Below are positions 35,309 to 44,243 of a stretch of DNA of 64,000 bases, one piece after another. The DNA comes from Marisalimonas marina. GTDB taxonomy: Bacteria > Pseudomonadota > Alphaproteobacteria > Puniceispirillales > Marisalimonadaceae. The stretch spans positions 1 to 64,000 of the forward strand of contig JAYPPH010000005.1 of the NCBI GenBank assembly GCA_038131365.1, written 5' to 3'. Position 1 is the stretch's first letter. Each line of letters begins with the position of its first letter. The position numbers and the translations under genes were made by a program. Below the pieces are notes generated by a model. The model was not told the DNA's origin. It searched no databases and was given only the letters and a program-made list of their open reading frames with translations.

Positions 35309-36538
35309 TTAAGCTCCCTTCTTGATATTGTTTGATAATAGTTTTGGTGCATGTTGCATGGTTACAGCTAAAGAAATGCTAGCAAGTATAGCTAATATAC
35401 ACATTCCTAATAAAATAGAATTATAATTATGTTCAAAATCTAATAACATACCTACTATTGCTGGACCTAATGAAGTTCCAAACACCATTGTAGATGTTGA
35501 TAAAGATCTAACAGATCCCAAATTTTTTGTTCCGTAGTAATTTGGCCAAAAAGTTCCTCCAATTGTCATTGCCAATCCTTGGGTCATTCCTAGAAAAGCA
35601 AGTCCAATCATTGCATGAAGGTATGTGTTGCCAAAAGAAAATATTAATAAACCTAAGGACATTGGTAGTAAGTAGAATGGTAAAATTTTTTCAACACCAA
35701 ATTTGTCTAGGATCCACCCAGAGCTTAAGGTAGTCAAAATAGACATTGATGTATAAAATGGGAATAGGGCAGTAAAAGAAATCAAAGACCAATCTTTAAT
35801 TTCTGTTAAGTGAACCATATTAAAAAAGAAGGCAGTAGAAAAAATTGGAGGAATTAAAAAGGGGACTATTACAGCCCAAAATACCCAATGATTAAGAGCT
35901 TCTTTTCTCGTCCAATGCTTATTTTGCATGCCTAATTGATTAGAAATATTTTCTTGTTTGCTATTAGGAATTCTTTCATTGGATAATAATTTCAATATTA
36001 TTGGTAATAATAATAATAGAATAATCATCCCCACAATCCAACTATTTCTCCAGCCAATAATTGTGAACAAGCTTACAAATATTACTGGGAAAATTGCCTC
36101 TCCAATTGAAAATCCCATTATTGACAAAGACAGAGCTTTACCTTTGTTTTTACCATACCATTTACCTATAGCTACAGCAGGTATGTGTATTAGCATTCCT
36201 TGACCAAAAAACCTGAGACCAAAAATTATTAATGGAAGAAGCCAAACAATTTCAATAAATGTCATGCTTAAGCAAAGAAGACTTAAGCAAATTATTACAA
36301 TTTTTATATTTGATGTAATTTTATATTTATCTACGTACCCACCAAAAACTAACATTGCCATGGCAGAAACTAATGTTCCTCCAGAATAGATGGCACCCCA
36401 ATCACCATGAGATAAATCAAACGCTTGCCTAATTTCACCAGCAAATAATGATATAAAAAAAGTTTGTCCAAAACAGGAACTAAAATACAAAAGAGCTGTT
36501 GCTAACAACCATCTAGCATTTTCAATTATAAAATTCAT
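35309..36538 (-). CDS. MFS transporter (monocarboxylate/oxalate-formate type)
   Basis: The 409-aa protein has twelve hydrophobic helices. Opening FFISLFAGEIRQAFDLSHGDWGAIYS resembles the oxalate-formate / monocarboxylate group. The intracellular loop after helix two has GGYVDKYK; the mid loop ends in SNQLGMQNKHWTRKEAL. The final conserved part is GTSLGPAIVGMLLD. Substrate unknown. It lies downstream of the PhyH gene by about 60 bases and overlaps nothing; ytoQ follows at once. Confidence 0.88.
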   Translation of the reverse strand: MNFIIENARWLLATALLYFSSCFGQTFFISLFAGEIRQAFDLSHGDWGAIYSGGTLVSAMAMLVFGGYVDKYKITSNIKIVIICLSLLCLSMTFIEIVWLLPLIIFGLRFFGQGMLIHIPAVAIGKWYGKNKGKALSLSIMGFSIGEAIFPVIFVSLFTIIGWRNSWIVGMIILLLLLPIILKLLSNERIPNSKQENISNQLGMQNKHWTRKEALNHWVFWAVIVPFLIPPIFSTAFFFNMVHLTEIKDWSLISFTALFPFYTSMSILTTLSSGWILDKFGVEKILPFYLLPMSLGLLIFSFGNTYLHAMIGLAFLGMTQGLAMTIGGTFWPNYYGTKNLGSVRSLSTSTMVFGTSLGPAIVGMLLDFEHNYNSILLGMCILAILASISLAVTMQHAPKLLSNNIKKGA

Positions 36539-36599
36539 AAGGTACCAATCTAATCGTTAGCTAGATTTTATGATACTTAAATAAAGTTTAGGCAATAGT

Positions 36600-37559
36600 T
36601 TAAATTTTTAATTCACCAATTTCATGATTTTCTATATCAAGAAATGTATCAGTAGGGTTTCCAATTCTTCCATAACCATTCCAAACTTTAAACCCCAGTA
36701 ATTCTTTTTGATAATCATTTAAATTTGAAAAAACATCTTTTTTAATACCCAAGGTAAAATTTTCTTGAGGCCTAAATTGTGGACCACAAAAAGTTATTAA
36801 TAGCGCAAGCCTATTATCCTTAGTAATATTTGCACCTGTTCCATGCCATACCCTGCCATCAGTAATAATAGCACAACCTGGAGGGCCTTCAGCAGATATA
36901 ACTTCTATATCTTTATCTAAAACTTTATCTGGATGACGTCCAAATAAATGAGATCCTGGGACAATACGCGTACCACCATTTTCTTTACTCATTCCATTTA
37001 GCATTATTAAAACATTAGTTACAGCTGGCCTTGAAATAAGTTCGTTGTTGGTACTAATATTTTCATTGATTTTGATATTAAATTTATTTCTTTTAATAGA
37101 TCCTGGAGGTAGAAAATCATCATTTCGATTAACTGGATCTGGAAACCACCATTGATCAGTATGAAGATCCATAGCAACGCCGCCTGGCTTTGCAATATTT
37201 GCTCCAAAGCTTGAAACTAGGAATTCATCTCCAACAATTTCTTTTACGCAATCCACATAATTGTGTTTTGCTAAAATATCTAAAAATACTTTACCTTTAT
37301 TTGGCAACATCCATACTCTTTGGTTTACCCCAGGAGCATCCGTGTTATCATTGAAATCACCCCATTTCTTTTTTTCACTGCCATCCTCGTATGCAAGATT
37401 TAATTCTTTTTCTGCATTAGCCTGTTCAATTAATCTTTCCATAGCCCTGCTATTTAGATCTTGTGGAATAGCGTTTTTAAGTAAACAATAACCCCATTTT
37501 TTTAAGTCAGTTTTTGCAGCCTCTATTGATTCTGTTGGCTTTGGATAATTAAGGTTCAT
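36600..37559 (-). CDS. Phytanoyl-CoA dioxygenase (PhyH) family enzyme
   Basis: Non-haem Fe(II)/2-oxoglutarate oxygenase of 319 aa. The iron triad is MDLHTDQWWFPDPVN (His-x-Asp) and a distal HGTGANITKDNR (His) with the 2-OG-binding Arg. A PGSHLFGRHPDK loop is present. It has no signal peptide. The gene is 16 bases past the aldolase start on the same strand, so they form one operon. These enzymes hydroxylate diverse small acids; substrate unknown. Confidence 0.9.
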   Translation of the reverse strand: MNLNYPKPTESIEAAKTDLKKWGYCLLKNAIPQDLNSRAMERLIEQANAEKELNLAYEDGSEKKKWGDFNDNTDAPGVNQRVWMLPNKGKVFLDILAKHNYVDCVKEIVGDEFLVSSFGANIAKPGGVAMDLHTDQWWFPDPVNRNDDFLPPGSIKRNKFNIKINENISTNNELISRPAVTNVLIMLNGMSKENGGTRIVPGSHLFGRHPDKVLDKDIEVISAEGPPGCAIITDGRVWHGTGANITKDNRLALLITFCGPQFRPQENFTLGIKKDVFSNLNDYQKELLGFKVWNGYGRIGNPTDTFLDIENHEIGELKI

Positions 37560-37575
37560 GTTTATCCTCCCAATC

Positions 37576-38460
37576 TTATTTTATGAGGTTTAGATTAATT
37601 AGGGCCTCCTTCACTTTTTCTTTCTGATCATCGGTTGCAGGAGAGGTTGGTCTTCGGGCATAACCACTTTCAAGACCTTGTAAACTTTGAGCATATTTAC
37701 ATAGAGATGGCATATTATCTAAGCCAATTGCATCCCATAAAGGCATTAGTTTTTCATGAAGATTCTTTGCGTTTTCCCAATCTTGATCTATGACAGCATC
37801 CCATAATTTGACTGATGGACCAGGCGCAGCAGTTAAAATCGCTGCAATTGATCCTGGGGCTCCCAATTTGTATGATAAGTAAAGTAGAGCATCAACAGCA
37901 CTAAAAATCATATTTTTAGGGTTTGCTCTTCTAATTAGGTCAGCAAAAAGTTTCATATCACCAGCGCTTTGTTTTACCCCTAAAACTCCTGGGACTTCAT
38001 CCATAATTCTTAATAGTAAATCTGGTGATAAATAGCACCAAGGTACAACATTATAAATTAATATTGGTATCTGGCATTCATCATGTATCTCTTTAAAATG
38101 TCTTACCATTGCGTCATCGTCAGGCCTAAATAAATAGCTTGGTGGTGTTATTTGAAGGGCTGCTACGTTAAGAGACTTTACTGACTTACCTCTTTCAATT
38201 ACTTCAGATGTCGAATTCGCAATAATACCAGCAACCAAAGGGACCCTGCCATTTAAAGATGAAGCGGTTTCCGTCATTAAGGACAAATACTCTTCTCGAC
38301 TTAAAGCATGACCTTCACCTGTGCTACCTCCAGCAGCTAAACCATGAACACCATTTTCAATTAACCAATCCACTTGTGGCTTTATCAAAGTAAGATCAAT
38401 TTCTCCATTTGCCTTAAATGGAGTTGTAAAAGGTGCTATAATTCCTTTTAATGCAGTCAT
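37576..38460 (-). CDS. DHDPS/N-acetylneuraminate lyase-family aldolase
   Basis: Class I aldolase or dehydratase of about 294 aa. Start ATG 38460 is preceded by GGAG; the frame extends 24 bases further. The family motifs are AAGGSTGEGHALSREEY, the catalytic Tyr in ILIYNVVPWCYL, and the Schiff-base Lys in VLGVKQSAGDMK. Lysine synthesis already uses DapD and DapE nearby, so this copy is more likely catabolic, on a 2-keto-3-deoxy sugar acid or similar. That is an inference from its operon with the PhyH enzyme. Confidence 0.9.
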   Translation of the reverse strand: MTALKGIIAPFTTPFKANGEIDLTLIKPQVDWLIENGVHGLAAGGSTGEGHALSREEYLSLMTETASSLNGRVPLVAGIIANSTSEVIERGKSVKSLNVAALQITPPSYLFRPDDDAMVRHFKEIHDECQIPILIYNVVPWCYLSPDLLLRIMDEVPGVLGVKQSAGDMKLFADLIRRANPKNMIFSAVDALLYLSYKLGAPGSIAAILTAAPGPSVKLWDAVIDQDWENAKNLHEKLMPLWDAIGLDNMPSLCKYAQSLQGLESGYARRPTSPATDDQKEKVKEALINLNLIK

Positions 38461-38566
38461 GCTTTTCTCCTTAAAAAAATTCACTAGATTTTTTATTATA
38501 AATAAACTTTATTAAAAATATAAAGCTAAAAGAACACAATAAATCAGTATAGGAAAATATAAATCA

Positions 38567-39523
38567 ATGATAATTGATAAAGAAACTGATATTTTTTTAA
38601 AAAATCGTATTAAAAATAATTCAAAATTACATCATTTATTAGATCCTGTACAATTAAGAACTGAACGTTTGAGACAGTTAAGGGAAGATAATTTAACACC
38701 TCCAAAAGTTTATAACGTAGAAAATTTAAAAATAACAAACCGATTTAACAAAGATGTTAAATTAAGATTTTATTTTCCAAATAACTTTGATAAAAAAACT
38801 AAAATTCCAATTATAGTTTTCTTTCATGGAGGTGGATTTGTCATGGGAGATTTAGATACTCATGACTTTACATGCAGATCAATTTGTTTGGCGTCTCAAA
38901 TGATTGTTGTGGCTGTGGATTATAGTTTGTCTCCAGAACATAAGTTTCCCTATGCGGTAGAAGAGGTAAAGGATGTTCTAAATAGCCTTGTTAATTTTGA
39001 AAAAGATTTTTTTATTGATCTTAAAAATATTTTCGTATGTGGAGACAGCGCTGGTGGTAATTTGGCAACTGTTTTGAGTATTAACTCAAGGGATAAAAAG
39101 GTAATTCCAATAAGAGGACAGTTATTAGTATATCCTTGTGTCGATCTAACGCTAACGATGAGATCTATGGATATTTTTCTAGAAGGCATGACTTTAACTT
39201 TTGATACTATGGACTATTTCGTTAAACATTATCTTAATTCAAGTAATGATGCAGTTAACTGGGAAGCATCACCGCTTTTTGCCAAGGATTTACATAATCT
39301 ACCTGAAACATTTATCTTTGCGGCTGGATTGGACCCTTTGCTAGATGAAGGATTGGCTTACGCAAATAGATTAAAGGCCTTTGGTAATAAAGTGACTTAT
39401 AAATTATATCCTGGTCAGATTCATGGTTTTTTATCCAATTCTGCACATTTTCCTAAAGCTGCTGAATGTATAAAAGAAATAGGAAAAGCTGCTAATTCAA
39501 TGGTATTGAATAAGAGAGGTTAA
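38567..39523 (+). CDS. Alpha/beta hydrolase, hormone-sensitive-lipase (family IV) esterase
   Basis: The oxyanion motif is FFHGGGFVMGD and the nucleophile is GDSAGGN. Asp and His follow, in AAGLDPLLDEG and GQIHGF. These define the family IV esterase fold; 318 aa is typical. It heads the plus-strand genes divergent from the DHDPS operon across about 100 bases. The next gene starts at the base after its stop. Physiological ester unknown. Confidence 0.92.
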   Translation: MIIDKETDIFLKNRIKNNSKLHHLLDPVQLRTERLRQLREDNLTPPKVYNVENLKITNRFNKDVKLRFYFPNNFDKKTKIPIIVFFHGGGFVMGDLDTHDFTCRSICLASQMIVVAVDYSLSPEHKFPYAVEEVKDVLNSLVNFEKDFFIDLKNIFVCGDSAGGNLATVLSINSRDKKVIPIRGQLLVYPCVDLTLTMRSMDIFLEGMTLTFDTMDYFVKHYLNSSNDAVNWEASPLFAKDLHNLPETFIFAAGLDPLLDEGLAYANRLKAFGNKVTYKLYPGQIHGFLSNSAHFPKAAECIKEIGKAANSMVLNKRG

Positions 39524-40408
39524 ATGAAAAAAGTCATTATTTTTGGAGGATGTGGTTTTTTAGGAAGCTGGATAGTAAGAGCATTTTTAAAAAAGGGTTA
39601 TAGTGTTTCAATTTTTGATTTAAAAATCAAAAAAGAATTAGTCAGCCTTGTTGTTGGTGAGGATATTAATAAAATCAAATTTATTAATGGTGATATAACA
39701 AATTATGATCAGGTCCAAGAAGCAACAAATAATATGGACCATGTTATAAATTTAGCTGGGTTAATGACCCCAGATTGTAGTTCAAATCCTATTTTAGGTG
39801 CCAAAGTAAATCTCCTCGGTTCAATTAATGTTTTTGAAGCTTTGAAAAAAAATAATATTAAGTTTTTAGTTTATGCAAGCAGTGCAGGTGTTTTTGGGCT
39901 AAAAGATCATTATTACCCATTTCCAGAAACCCATTATGGTGCATATAAGTTGGCGGTTGAGGGAGTCGCAAGGGCGTATTTTAACGAATCTGGTATTTCA
40001 AGTGTTGGAATTAGGCCATATGTAATTTACGGGCCAGGAAGAGAAGTTGGGGGAACTGCAGGGGTAACCTTAGCCTGTAAGGCTGCAAAACAAGGAGATA
40101 GTTACACTGTAAACTTTTCAGGCAAGGCAGGTTTTGTTTATGTTCAAGATGTTGCAGATTTAGTTGAAATGTCAATAGCTCAAATTCCCTCAGGTGCATT
40201 AACTCTTAATATAAACGGAATAACAACCGATGTTAGCCATTTCATAAATTTAATTAAAAAAAACATACCGCTGGCGAGTATAGGTATCAAAGGTAATCCA
40301 TTAAGTGTAGTAGATGAAATACGAGGAAATGAGCCCTCTAATATATTTAAAAAATTTAAGTATACTTCCCTTGAAGATGGGATTAAAAGGACAATCGATT
40401 TTTATTAA
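39524..40408 (+). CDS. NAD-dependent epimerase/dehydratase-family protein
   Basis: Extended SDR of 294 aa. The Rossmann motif is IFGGCGFLGSWIVRAF, and the active site is Ser (YASSAGVFG) with YGAYK (Tyr-x-x-x-Lys). IRPYVIYGPGREVGGTAGVT is typical of the nucleotide-sugar epimerase group. It begins one base after the esterase stop and is followed by EamA, so probably co-transcribed. The substrate is not known; a sugar acid or lactone is plausible given the neighbouring uronate-dehydrogenase-like gene. Confidence 0.88.
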   Translation: MKKVIIFGGCGFLGSWIVRAFLKKGYSVSIFDLKIKKELVSLVVGEDINKIKFINGDITNYDQVQEATNNMDHVINLAGLMTPDCSSNPILGAKVNLLGSINVFEALKKNNIKFLVYASSAGVFGLKDHYYPFPETHYGAYKLAVEGVARAYFNESGISSVGIRPYVIYGPGREVGGTAGVTLACKAAKQGDSYTVNFSGKAGFVYVQDVADLVEMSIAQIPSGALTLNINGITTDVSHFINLIKKNIPLASIGIKGNPLSVVDEIRGNEPSNIFKKFKYTSLEDGIKRTIDFY

Positions 40409-40431
40409 AACTTAGAAAGAAAAAACAAATT

Positions 40432-41325
40432 ATGCCTTTAAATATTTCTTCAAATGCAAAGGGCATATTATTTATAATTGCTGCTGTATCATGTTTGTCT
40501 GTAATGGATGGTGTTACAAGATACCTAACAGATTATTATAACGTAATAGCAATTAATATGTTTCGATATTTCTTCTTATTTCTATTTGTAATCTCAATTA
40601 ACAGTACAGGAAACAAAAGTGTTATTCTGGTTTCAAAAAGTAAGTTTAAACTCATACAAATTTTAAGAGGTACTATTCTTGCTGTAGAGATGTGTTTTGC
40701 TCACTATCTTTTTTTAAAAATTGGCCTTATAGAGACACACGCTATTTTTGCAAGTTGTCCTCTAATTGTTGCAGCATTATCAGTAATTTTTTTAGGAGAA
40801 AAAGTAGGTTGGAGAAGGTGGAGTGCAATATTGATAGGCTTTATAGGGATTTTAATTATGCTTCGACCAGGCACAAAAGTCTTTGACCCCTTATCTCTAA
40901 TAGCATTGGGCTGCGCTATTGCATTCGCTATCTATCAAATTTTAACAAGATATGTGTCTAGTGAAGATAGTCCTGATACTAGTCTTTTTTATACTGGTAT
41001 TACAGGATTCGTAATATTAGGTTCTGTAGGGCCTTTCTTTTATACATCAGTTGAAAACGCGCATTGGATATGGTTATTATTAGTTTGCATGCTAGGAGCT
41101 GGAGGGCATTTTTTGATGATAAATGCTTTCAAACATAGTGAGGCTTCAATATTACAGCCATTTACGTATCTGCAGTTAGTTTTTGTTTCTATGATTGGTG
41201 TGTTAATATTTAATGAGAAATTAGAGAGTGAAATAGTCATTGGATCATTAATTGTAATTTCAGCAGGACTATTCACTTTTTGGCGAGAATATATAAAAAA
41301 TCAGATTAGTGAGGGGATGAATTAA
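40432..41325 (+). CDS. EamA/DMT-family drug/metabolite transporter
   Basis: Ten hydrophobic helices in 297 aa, made of two EamA repeats. Visible features are ILFIIAAVSCLSVMDGVTRYL, FLGEKVGWRRWSAILIGFIGI and, in the second repeat, QPFTYLQLVFVSMIGVLIFNEKL. The substrate is unknown. It lies between two sugar-type dehydrogenase genes with 23- and 0-base gaps. Confidence 0.88.
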   Translation: MPLNISSNAKGILFIIAAVSCLSVMDGVTRYLTDYYNVIAINMFRYFFLFLFVISINSTGNKSVILVSKSKFKLIQILRGTILAVEMCFAHYLFLKIGLIETHAIFASCPLIVAALSVIFLGEKVGWRRWSAILIGFIGILIMLRPGTKVFDPLSLIALGCAIAFAIYQILTRYVSSEDSPDTSLFYTGITGFVILGSVGPFFYTSVENAHWIWLLLVCMLGAGGHFLMINAFKHSEASILQPFTYLQLVFVSMIGVLIFNEKLESEIVIGSLIVISAGLFTFWREYIKNQISEGMN

Positions 41326-42141
41326 TTGTCTAAATATAAATATAAAAATATTCTTTTAACTGGTGCCGCTGGAGCTCTAGGAAATCAATTAAGAGAAACA
41401 TTATCTAAGGAATGTGATTTGCTTAGAATTTCTGACAAGGAAAATTTAGAAAAGAAATTTGATAATGAGGAAGTTCAAATTGCTGATCTTGCTTCCGCAG
41501 AATCAATATTAAAACTAACAAAGGATATAGACTGTATTGTTCATATGGGTGGGCAAAGTATAGAAGGCTCATGGGATAATGTTTTAAATTCAAACATCAT
41601 AGGCATGTACAATCTATACGAGGCATGCAGAAAAAATAAAATTAAAAGAGTTATTTGGGCTAGTTCAGTTCACACAGTTGGTTTTTATCCAAGATCCGAA
41701 GTTATAGATAGTAAAGTAATGCCTAGACCAGATAGCAATTATGGTTTGTCAAAAGTTTTCGGTGAGTCCTTAGCTCAGTATTATTGGGACAAATATAAAC
41801 TAGAAACTGTATCAGTAAGAATTTATTCATGTGTTCCTGAACCTAAAGATCATAGAATGCTCTCAACATGGTTAAGTTATGATGATTTAAAAAGTTTGAT
41901 TCTAGCATGTATGAATAGCTCAAATGTACAACATTCTGTTATTTTTGGAGTTTCAAATAACGATTCATTATTAGTTGATGATAAGTATGCAAAACATATT
42001 GGATATAAACCAAAAGATAATGCAGAAGACTATAGAAAAAAATTAGATGAAAAATTTGGATTTATTGATTCTCAAGATCCTCTTGTAACTACACATGGAG
42101 GATATTTTGTGTCTGCTGGACACTTTGATGATGAAAACTAA
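41326..42141 (+). CDS. Uronate-dehydrogenase-like NAD-dependent sugar oxidoreductase
   Basis: The protein has 271 aa. LLTGAAGALGNQLRE is the NAD motif, YNLYEACRKNKIKRVIWASS and VHTVGFYPR follow, and YGLSKVFGESLAQYYW is the Tyr-x-x-x-Lys site. SVRIYSCVPEPKDHRMLSTW and LSYDDLKSLI are characteristic of the Udh group, which oxidises glucuronate or galacturonate to aldarolactone. Start is TTG 41326, directly after the EamA stop. Sugar specificity is inferred only from the family. Confidence 0.82.
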   Translation: MSKYKYKNILLTGAAGALGNQLRETLSKECDLLRISDKENLEKKFDNEEVQIADLASAESILKLTKDIDCIVHMGGQSIEGSWDNVLNSNIIGMYNLYEACRKNKIKRVIWASSVHTVGFYPRSEVIDSKVMPRPDSNYGLSKVFGESLAQYYWDKYKLETVSVRIYSCVPEPKDHRMLSTWLSYDDLKSLILACMNSSNVQHSVIFGVSNNDSLLVDDKYAKHIGYKPKDNAEDYRKKLDEKFGFIDSQDPLVTTHGGYFVSAGHFDDEN

Positions 42142-42455
42142 ATTAACGCTTGTTTTTAATTCATTAAAATTCAGTAATTTTTTATCTTAAATAATAAAAA
42201 AGATTGGTCAAAAATTGATCAATATGCCCCTTCAAGTATTTTTACAGTTTAAAATTTTTGCAACAAAATTTTTTTTCTTATCTTGTTAAGAAAATATATT
42301 GAAATTTTATTATTTTTTCCTTGCGTTTCTCAAAATAATTGAGAAAGATGTGAATCAATTGGAAACAGTTTTTGTTTTCTTTAAGTGGGTTATTTTCGGG
42401 GGATAATAAACTAACTTGATTTTAGCCTTTATTTTAAACACTAGGGAGGAATTTT
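42142..42455. promoter_or_regulatory. Upstream region of TRAP operon 1 with two operator-like palindromes
   Basis: The 314-base AT-rich stretch has no coding frame. TTGGTCA at 42204-42210 and TGATCAA at 42216-42222 form a near-perfect palindrome around AAAAT, resembling GntR-type operators. TTTCTCAA (42326-42333) and TTGAGAAA (42339-42346) form a perfect eight-base palindrome with a five-base centre. A strong ribosome site AGGGAGGAA lies 7 bases before the dctP ATG. No regulator gene is adjacent, so the binding protein is unknown. Confidence 0.6.
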
Positions 42456-43514
42456 ATGAAATTCAAATCTAGCCTTTTCGTAGGCGCTGTAGCATTAGCT
42501 GCAACTAGTTTAGTAGCTGTTTCAGCAAACGCTGATAAGCTACGTTGGAAAATGCAAAGTACTTGGGGTAGCCAGGTAGCAATTAACGGTGAAGCTGCTG
42601 TTTATTTCTCTAACAAAGTTAAAGAAATTTCTGGTGGTGACGTTCAATTAAGGTTCCATGAGCCAAACGCTCTTGTTCCTTCATTAGAAGTTTGGGATGC
42701 TGTTAAGAACGGATCAGTAGATGCAGGTTATACAACACCTGGTTATCACGCTGGTAAAATCCCTGCAGTTTCATACTTTACTGCTGTTCCTTTTGGACCA
42801 GGTGCTAGTGAGTACCATGGTTGGATGGAATATGGCGGAGGCCAGCAGTTAAAAGACAGAATTTATGGTGAGTATGGTCTTAAAGCTCTTAACTGTTTAA
42901 CACACGCTCCTGAGACATCTGGTTGGTTTAGAAAGAAAATCAATAATGTTGAAGAGTTAAAAGGAATGAAGATGCGTTTCTTTGGTCTTGGTGCAATGGT
43001 TATGAGTAAGCTTGGTGTGTCAACACAGTTACTAGCAGGTGGAGATATTTATCCAGCTCTAGAAAAAGGTGTTATTGATGCAACAGAATTCTCAATGCCT
43101 ACACACGACTTAAGTTATGGTTTCTACCAGTTAGCTAAGTTTAACTACTTCCCAGGTTGGCACCAGCAAACCTCAATTGGTGAGCTTCTAATGAGCACTA
43201 AAGGTTGGGGCGGTTTAACAAAGACTCAACAGGCTGTTATCAACACAGCATGTCGTGACACTATGTGGTGGGCACTTGTTAGATCTGACGCTAAGCAGGT
43301 TCCAGCTATGGCAGAACTTGAGAAAAAAGGTGTTACATTTGTAACATGGCCTGACTCAGAAATTTCTAAGTTTAAGAAAGCTTGGGATGCAGTTGTTGAA
43401 GAAAAGTCAGCTTCTGACCCACTTTTCAAAGAAATTACTGCTAGCTACAATAAGTTCAGAGAGGACTACAGCATTTGGTCTTCAAGAGCTTACTTAAAAG
43501 CTAAGAAGTACTAA
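42456..43514 (+). CDS. TRAP transporter solute-binding protein (TakP-like)
   Basis: Periplasmic receptor of 352 aa. The signal peptide is a basic start and hydrophobic SLFVGAVALAATSLVAVSANA. The DctP fold is evident in VEELKGMKMRFFGLGA and GGDIYPALEKGVIDATEF, and FPGWHQQTSIGELLMS matches the TakP subgroup, which binds 2-oxoacids or related acids in a trimer/dimer. Codon use here is richer in GC than nearby genes, as expected for a highly expressed receptor. It is followed by a hairpin and the membrane subunits. Confidence 0.93.
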   Translation: MKFKSSLFVGAVALAATSLVAVSANADKLRWKMQSTWGSQVAINGEAAVYFSNKVKEISGGDVQLRFHEPNALVPSLEVWDAVKNGSVDAGYTTPGYHAGKIPAVSYFTAVPFGPGASEYHGWMEYGGGQQLKDRIYGEYGLKALNCLTHAPETSGWFRKKINNVEELKGMKMRFFGLGAMVMSKLGVSTQLLAGGDIYPALEKGVIDATEFSMPTHDLSYGFYQLAKFNYFPGWHQQTSIGELLMSTKGWGGLTKTQQAVINTACRDTMWWALVRSDAKQVPAMAELEKKGVTFVTWPDSEISKFKKAWDAVVEEKSASDPLFKEITASYNKFREDYSIWSSRAYLKAKKY

Positions 43515-43527
43515 TAATACTATCTTA

Positions 43528-43566
43528 AACGGCATACTCCTTAATGGGAGTGTGCCGTTCTTCAAT
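43528..43566 (+). terminator. Intercistronic hairpin after TRAP 1 receptor gene
   Basis: AACGGCATACTCC (43528-43540) pairs with GGGAGTGTGCCGTT (43546-43559) around TTAAT, followed by a T-rich run (TTCAATTTTTTC). It may be a partial terminator or an mRNA-stabilising hairpin that keeps receptor mRNA above that of the membrane subunits 50 bases downstream. The function is inferred from position and structure. Confidence 0.75.
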
Positions 43567-43617
43567 TTTTTCAAATTATAATATTATTTAGAATTTTTAT
43601 AGACCGGGGGAATAAGA

Positions 43618-44226
43618 ATGGCACTAACTGAGCAGAATATGGCAGGACTTGTATCTGTTAGTGAAAAGCTACGTGAAATAGTGAATCGAGTTGGTAGGGC
43701 AGCAACGTGGATGTTGGTACCTCTGGTTATAATTACAATGTGGGATGTTGTTGCAAGGAAATTGGTTTGGATTCAAATTTTCATGGTTAAAAATTTTGGC
43801 TCTTTCTTCGAGTCAACTTTAATGCAAGAAATGGAATGGCATCTTCATACAGTCGTTTTTTGTTTGGTTTTAGGTTACGGATATACTCATAACAGACATG
43901 TTAGAGTTGATTTTTTAAGAGAGAATTTTAACTTCAAGAAGCAGGCCAAAATAGAATTTTATGGTAATATCATCTTCATGTTACCTTTCACATTAATTTG
44001 TGTTTATTTTTCATGGATTTACATGGTTGATTCATACGTAATTAATGAAGTATCAGCTTCTTTAGTTGGATTAAGTAATCGTTGGATAATTAAAACGTTT
44101 CTTCCTATTGGATATTTTTTCCTATTCCTTGGTGGTATGGCAGTAATGATACAATTAATAGCTGTCATCTGGGGAGATAATAAGAAAAAGTTAGATCTGA
44201 TGGTCTTAGAATATAATGATAAGTAA
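43618..44226 (+). CDS. TRAP transporter small transmembrane subunit (DctQ-type)
   Basis: The 202-aa protein has four hydrophobic helices: WMLVPLVIITMWDVVARKL, WHLHTVVFCLVLGYGYTHN, FMLPFTLICVYFSWIYMV and FFLFLGGMAVMIQLIAVIW. The R-V-D-F pattern (HVRVDFLREN) is the DctQ hallmark. It is larger than most DctQ, as in TakQ-type systems. Preceded by GGGGG, a strong ribosome site. Confidence 0.92.
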   Translation: MALTEQNMAGLVSVSEKLREIVNRVGRAATWMLVPLVIITMWDVVARKLVWIQIFMVKNFGSFFESTLMQEMEWHLHTVVFCLVLGYGYTHNRHVRVDFLRENFNFKKQAKIEFYGNIIFMLPFTLICVYFSWIYMVDSYVINEVSASLVGLSNRWIIKTFLPIGYFFLFLGGMAVMIQLIAVIWGDNKKKLDLMVLEYNDK

Positions 44227-44243
44227 AATTATCTGATAGGCAT

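Noticed and set aside
37576..38460. DapA of lysine biosynthesis
   Set aside because: The family fits, but the gene is in an operon with a PhyH oxygenase and far from dapD/dapE, so I do not assign the dapA symbol.
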